Below are positions 52,708-54,001 of a stretch of 54,001 nt of DNA, piece by piece. The stretch comes from Ignavibacteria bacterium RIFOXYB12_FULL_35_14 (GTDB taxonomy: Bacteria > Bacteroidota > Ignavibacteria > Ignavibacteriales > Ignavibacteriaceae). A model generated the notes under the pieces. The model had not been told where the DNA came from. It ran no database searches and worked only from the letters and a program-made list of their open reading frames with translations. Each line of letters starts with the position of its first letter. Within the stretch, counting starts at the first letter, position 1. The stretch covers positions 1 through 54,001 of the forward strand of contig MHAR01000093.1 in NCBI GenBank assembly GCA_001803045.1, written 5' to 3'. A program made the translations under genes and the position numbers.

Positions 52708-52805
52708 TTCCTTAATATATGGAATGATATCGAGCAAAATAATAAGTTAACTAATAGTCAGGTATTTAAATAAAAGTTATAGGGGATTTTTGTGAATACC
52801 ATATC

Positions 52806-53037
52806 TGTCCAAAATAAATTGAACTCACTCTCATCTCTCTCTTAAAAAGAGAGAGACTTATTGTCAATAAAACCACAAATGACAATGTTCTGACAGAATG
52901 TTAACATTAAGTCATAAGATGTAATAAGTCCTTCTCTTCATAAGAGAAGGGTTGGGATGAGTTCCATTATTGTCTAAAATCATTAGAATATTATAACTAT
53001 TCAAAATAAATTTTTATTTGCAATTTTATTTTGGACA
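52806..53037. mobile_element. MITE-like element with terminal inverted repeats
   Basis: Begins TGTCCAAAATAAATTG (52806) and ends CAATTTTATTTTGGACA (53037), matching end to end except for one base. Inside lie two hairpins in inverted orientation: CTCTCTCTTAAAAAGAGAGAG-like (52835-52856) and TTCTCTTCATAAGAGAA (52933-52949), each next to a GAACTCA motif. No protein is coded and no clear target duplication is seen. The hairpin class resembles that flanking the DUF559 relic. Confidence 0.6.
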
Positions 53038-53064
53038 CTACTGGTGAATACAAACAAAATTGAA

Positions 53065-53502
53065 ATGAGAATTGCAAATTTTATAGTCATTTTATTTTTT
53101 ATTACTTGTGTTTCATCTTGTGATATAGCTGTTGATCCAGATGGTGATTTGAAGAAGATAAATTGTGATAGTTTGAAAACTGGCATTGTTAATATGGACT
53201 CAAGAATTGTAAAATATGAGGTAAATAAATTAGTGGCTGATTTAAAAACTAAAAGAACATCAGATGATTTTATTGGCCAAAAAGAAAATTTAGCGCAATT
53301 AATTAACCGCTTGGTGGCGAGCTGTGACGATATGAATGTGGGATTGATTTGCTATGCTTGCATCGAAACTAATCCATCTCAATCGGAAATATTAATAAAA
53401 ACCGATTCTGTAGGCACTCCTATAAAAAGTGTTATGGATATTTCAACACCAACAGATTCTAATTTAAAATGTTTGGGAATACACGGATATACTGGTGGAT
53501 GA
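53065..53502 (+). CDS. Hypothetical lipoprotein
   Basis: About 145 residues from the ATG at 53065 (MRIANFIVILFFITCVSSCD); a GTG at 53044 is also in frame but lies closer to the MITE-like element. The lipobox is VSSC at about 19. Beyond it there is a stretch with several Cys residues (NCDSLKTG, ASCDDMNVGLICYACIETNP), which may form disulfides, and DPDGDLKKINCD with an acidic loop. I recognise no family. It follows the MITE-like element, so its promoter may lie within or be replaced by that element. Confidence 0.6.
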   Translation: MRIANFIVILFFITCVSSCDIAVDPDGDLKKINCDSLKTGIVNMDSRIVKYEVNKLVADLKTKRTSDDFIGQKENLAQLINRLVASCDDMNVGLICYACIETNPSQSEILIKTDSVGTPIKSVMDISTPTDSNLKCLGIHGYTGG

Positions 53503-53572
53503 TGGTATAAAAATTCAATTAGAAAATGCATCTAACTGCTTAATAAAGCAAAATGTCAACAGAATATAAAAA

Positions 53573-53944
53573 ATGGAGAATATGGGAGATGAGAAAAACG
53601 AAACTTGGACTAAATATTATTATAAACTTTCTCCACAAGAATTTAGCCTTTTTGAAGATTTAGAATTGATCGATCACACGAAAATCCATAAGTCCTTTAT
53701 TTTTTCTACTATTAAATTTAGTATAAATGACTTAAAATATTTGGTGTCTATTTTCCAGCAAATATTTGGTGTGGATTTACTTGGTAAGGATGAATTTAAT
53801 GATAAAGATTTTGATCAAATAACAACAGATAACTTCTGGTTCGGAAGAATGTGGGCGGATTATGAGAAATATAAATGTACTGTTATGATTTCGTTTGATA
53901 CTAATGGACCTAAACTTGATTTGTGTACCTTAAATCCGATATAG
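53573..53944 (+). CDS. Hypothetical protein
   Basis: 123 residues from an ATG, no signal peptide or membrane segment. The sequence is rich in aromatic and acidic residues (WTKYYYKLSPQEFSLFEDLE, GKDEFNDKDFDQITTDNFWF, WADYEKYKCTVMISFDTNGP) and reads like a compact alpha-beta cytoplasmic protein, such as a small immunity-type or adaptor protein; that comparison is only by style. It follows the lipoprotein gene by 70 bp on the same strand. It might be accessory, near the MITE-like element. Confidence 0.5.
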   Translation: MENMGDEKNETWTKYYYKLSPQEFSLFEDLELIDHTKIHKSFIFSTIKFSINDLKYLVSIFQQIFGVDLLGKDEFNDKDFDQITTDNFWFGRMWADYEKYKCTVMISFDTNGPKLDLCTLNPI

Positions 53945-54001
53945 AGAGGTGAAAAGAAAATATTTCTGTGTTTTTAATAGGTGATTTGTCACGAAGTGCT
54001 T

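Noticed and set aside
52394-52708. 104-codon minus-strand frame
   Set aside because: Antisense of the T9SS tail and the hairpin at 52674; composition not protein-like.

Overview
The window reads as a chromosomal segment of an AT-rich Gram-negative bacterium of the Bacteroidota-Chlorobiota group, most likely an Ignavibacteria-like lineage. The reasons are: Por-type (T9SS) C-terminal sorting domains of the form QNYPNPFNPST in three proteins, a T9SS plug-like protein, an LptD homologue, a TolC/RND efflux set, a split-subunit proton-translocating transhydrogenase, and frequent start sites with weak or no Shine-Dalgarno. The taxonomic call is inference from protein style; there is no rRNA here. 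I saw no tRNA, rRNA, CRISPR array or prophage.

Layout. 1-9700 is mixed: a truncated T9SS cargo gene, an amino-acid permease, a secreted endonuclease/phosphatase fused to an outer-membrane barrel, a repeat block, an orphan membrane protein, a sugar transferase with a small Rossmann-like partner, a purine permease and an L,D-transpeptidase. 9791-20543 is all on the minus strand: a PQQ-type sugar dehydrogenase with a T9SS tail, a very large GH13 protein, and a four-gene set (ATP-grasp, GCS2-type carboxylate-amine ligase, second ATP-grasp, esterase) that looks like a peptide/amide-forming metabolite pathway. 19273-22005 is a repeat-rich scar zone with two dead nuclease-like genes (GIY-YIG and DUF559), each flanked by its own palindromic repeats.

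22006-26404 (plus) carries mutS, a DUF1684 lipoprotein whose start lies inside a dispersed repeat, and a DAHP synthase. 26566-32920 (minus) is a complete RND efflux operon with a TetR gene upstream. Then come an AAA ATPase of the DUF4143 class, two tandem MORN-type repeat proteins, and the agmatine-to-putrescine pair aguB/aguA split by an IS200-like transposase with a relic second copy. 40405-43275 is the transhydrogenase operon pntAA-pntAB-pntB, closed by a terminator-like hairpin. 43383-51296 (plus) is envelope-centred: two unknown small genes, the T9SS plug protein, a Gfo/Idh oxidoreductase (possibly lipid A related), a lipoprotein, a ROK kinase, LptD and a NYN-domain RNase. The end holds a secreted hydrolase-like protein with a frameshifted T9SS tail, a MITE-like element and two small unknown genes.

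The most notable points are the EEP-Omp85 fusion, the amidoligase-type cluster, and several distinct dispersed hairpin families, three of which are physically tied to small nuclease or transposase genes.
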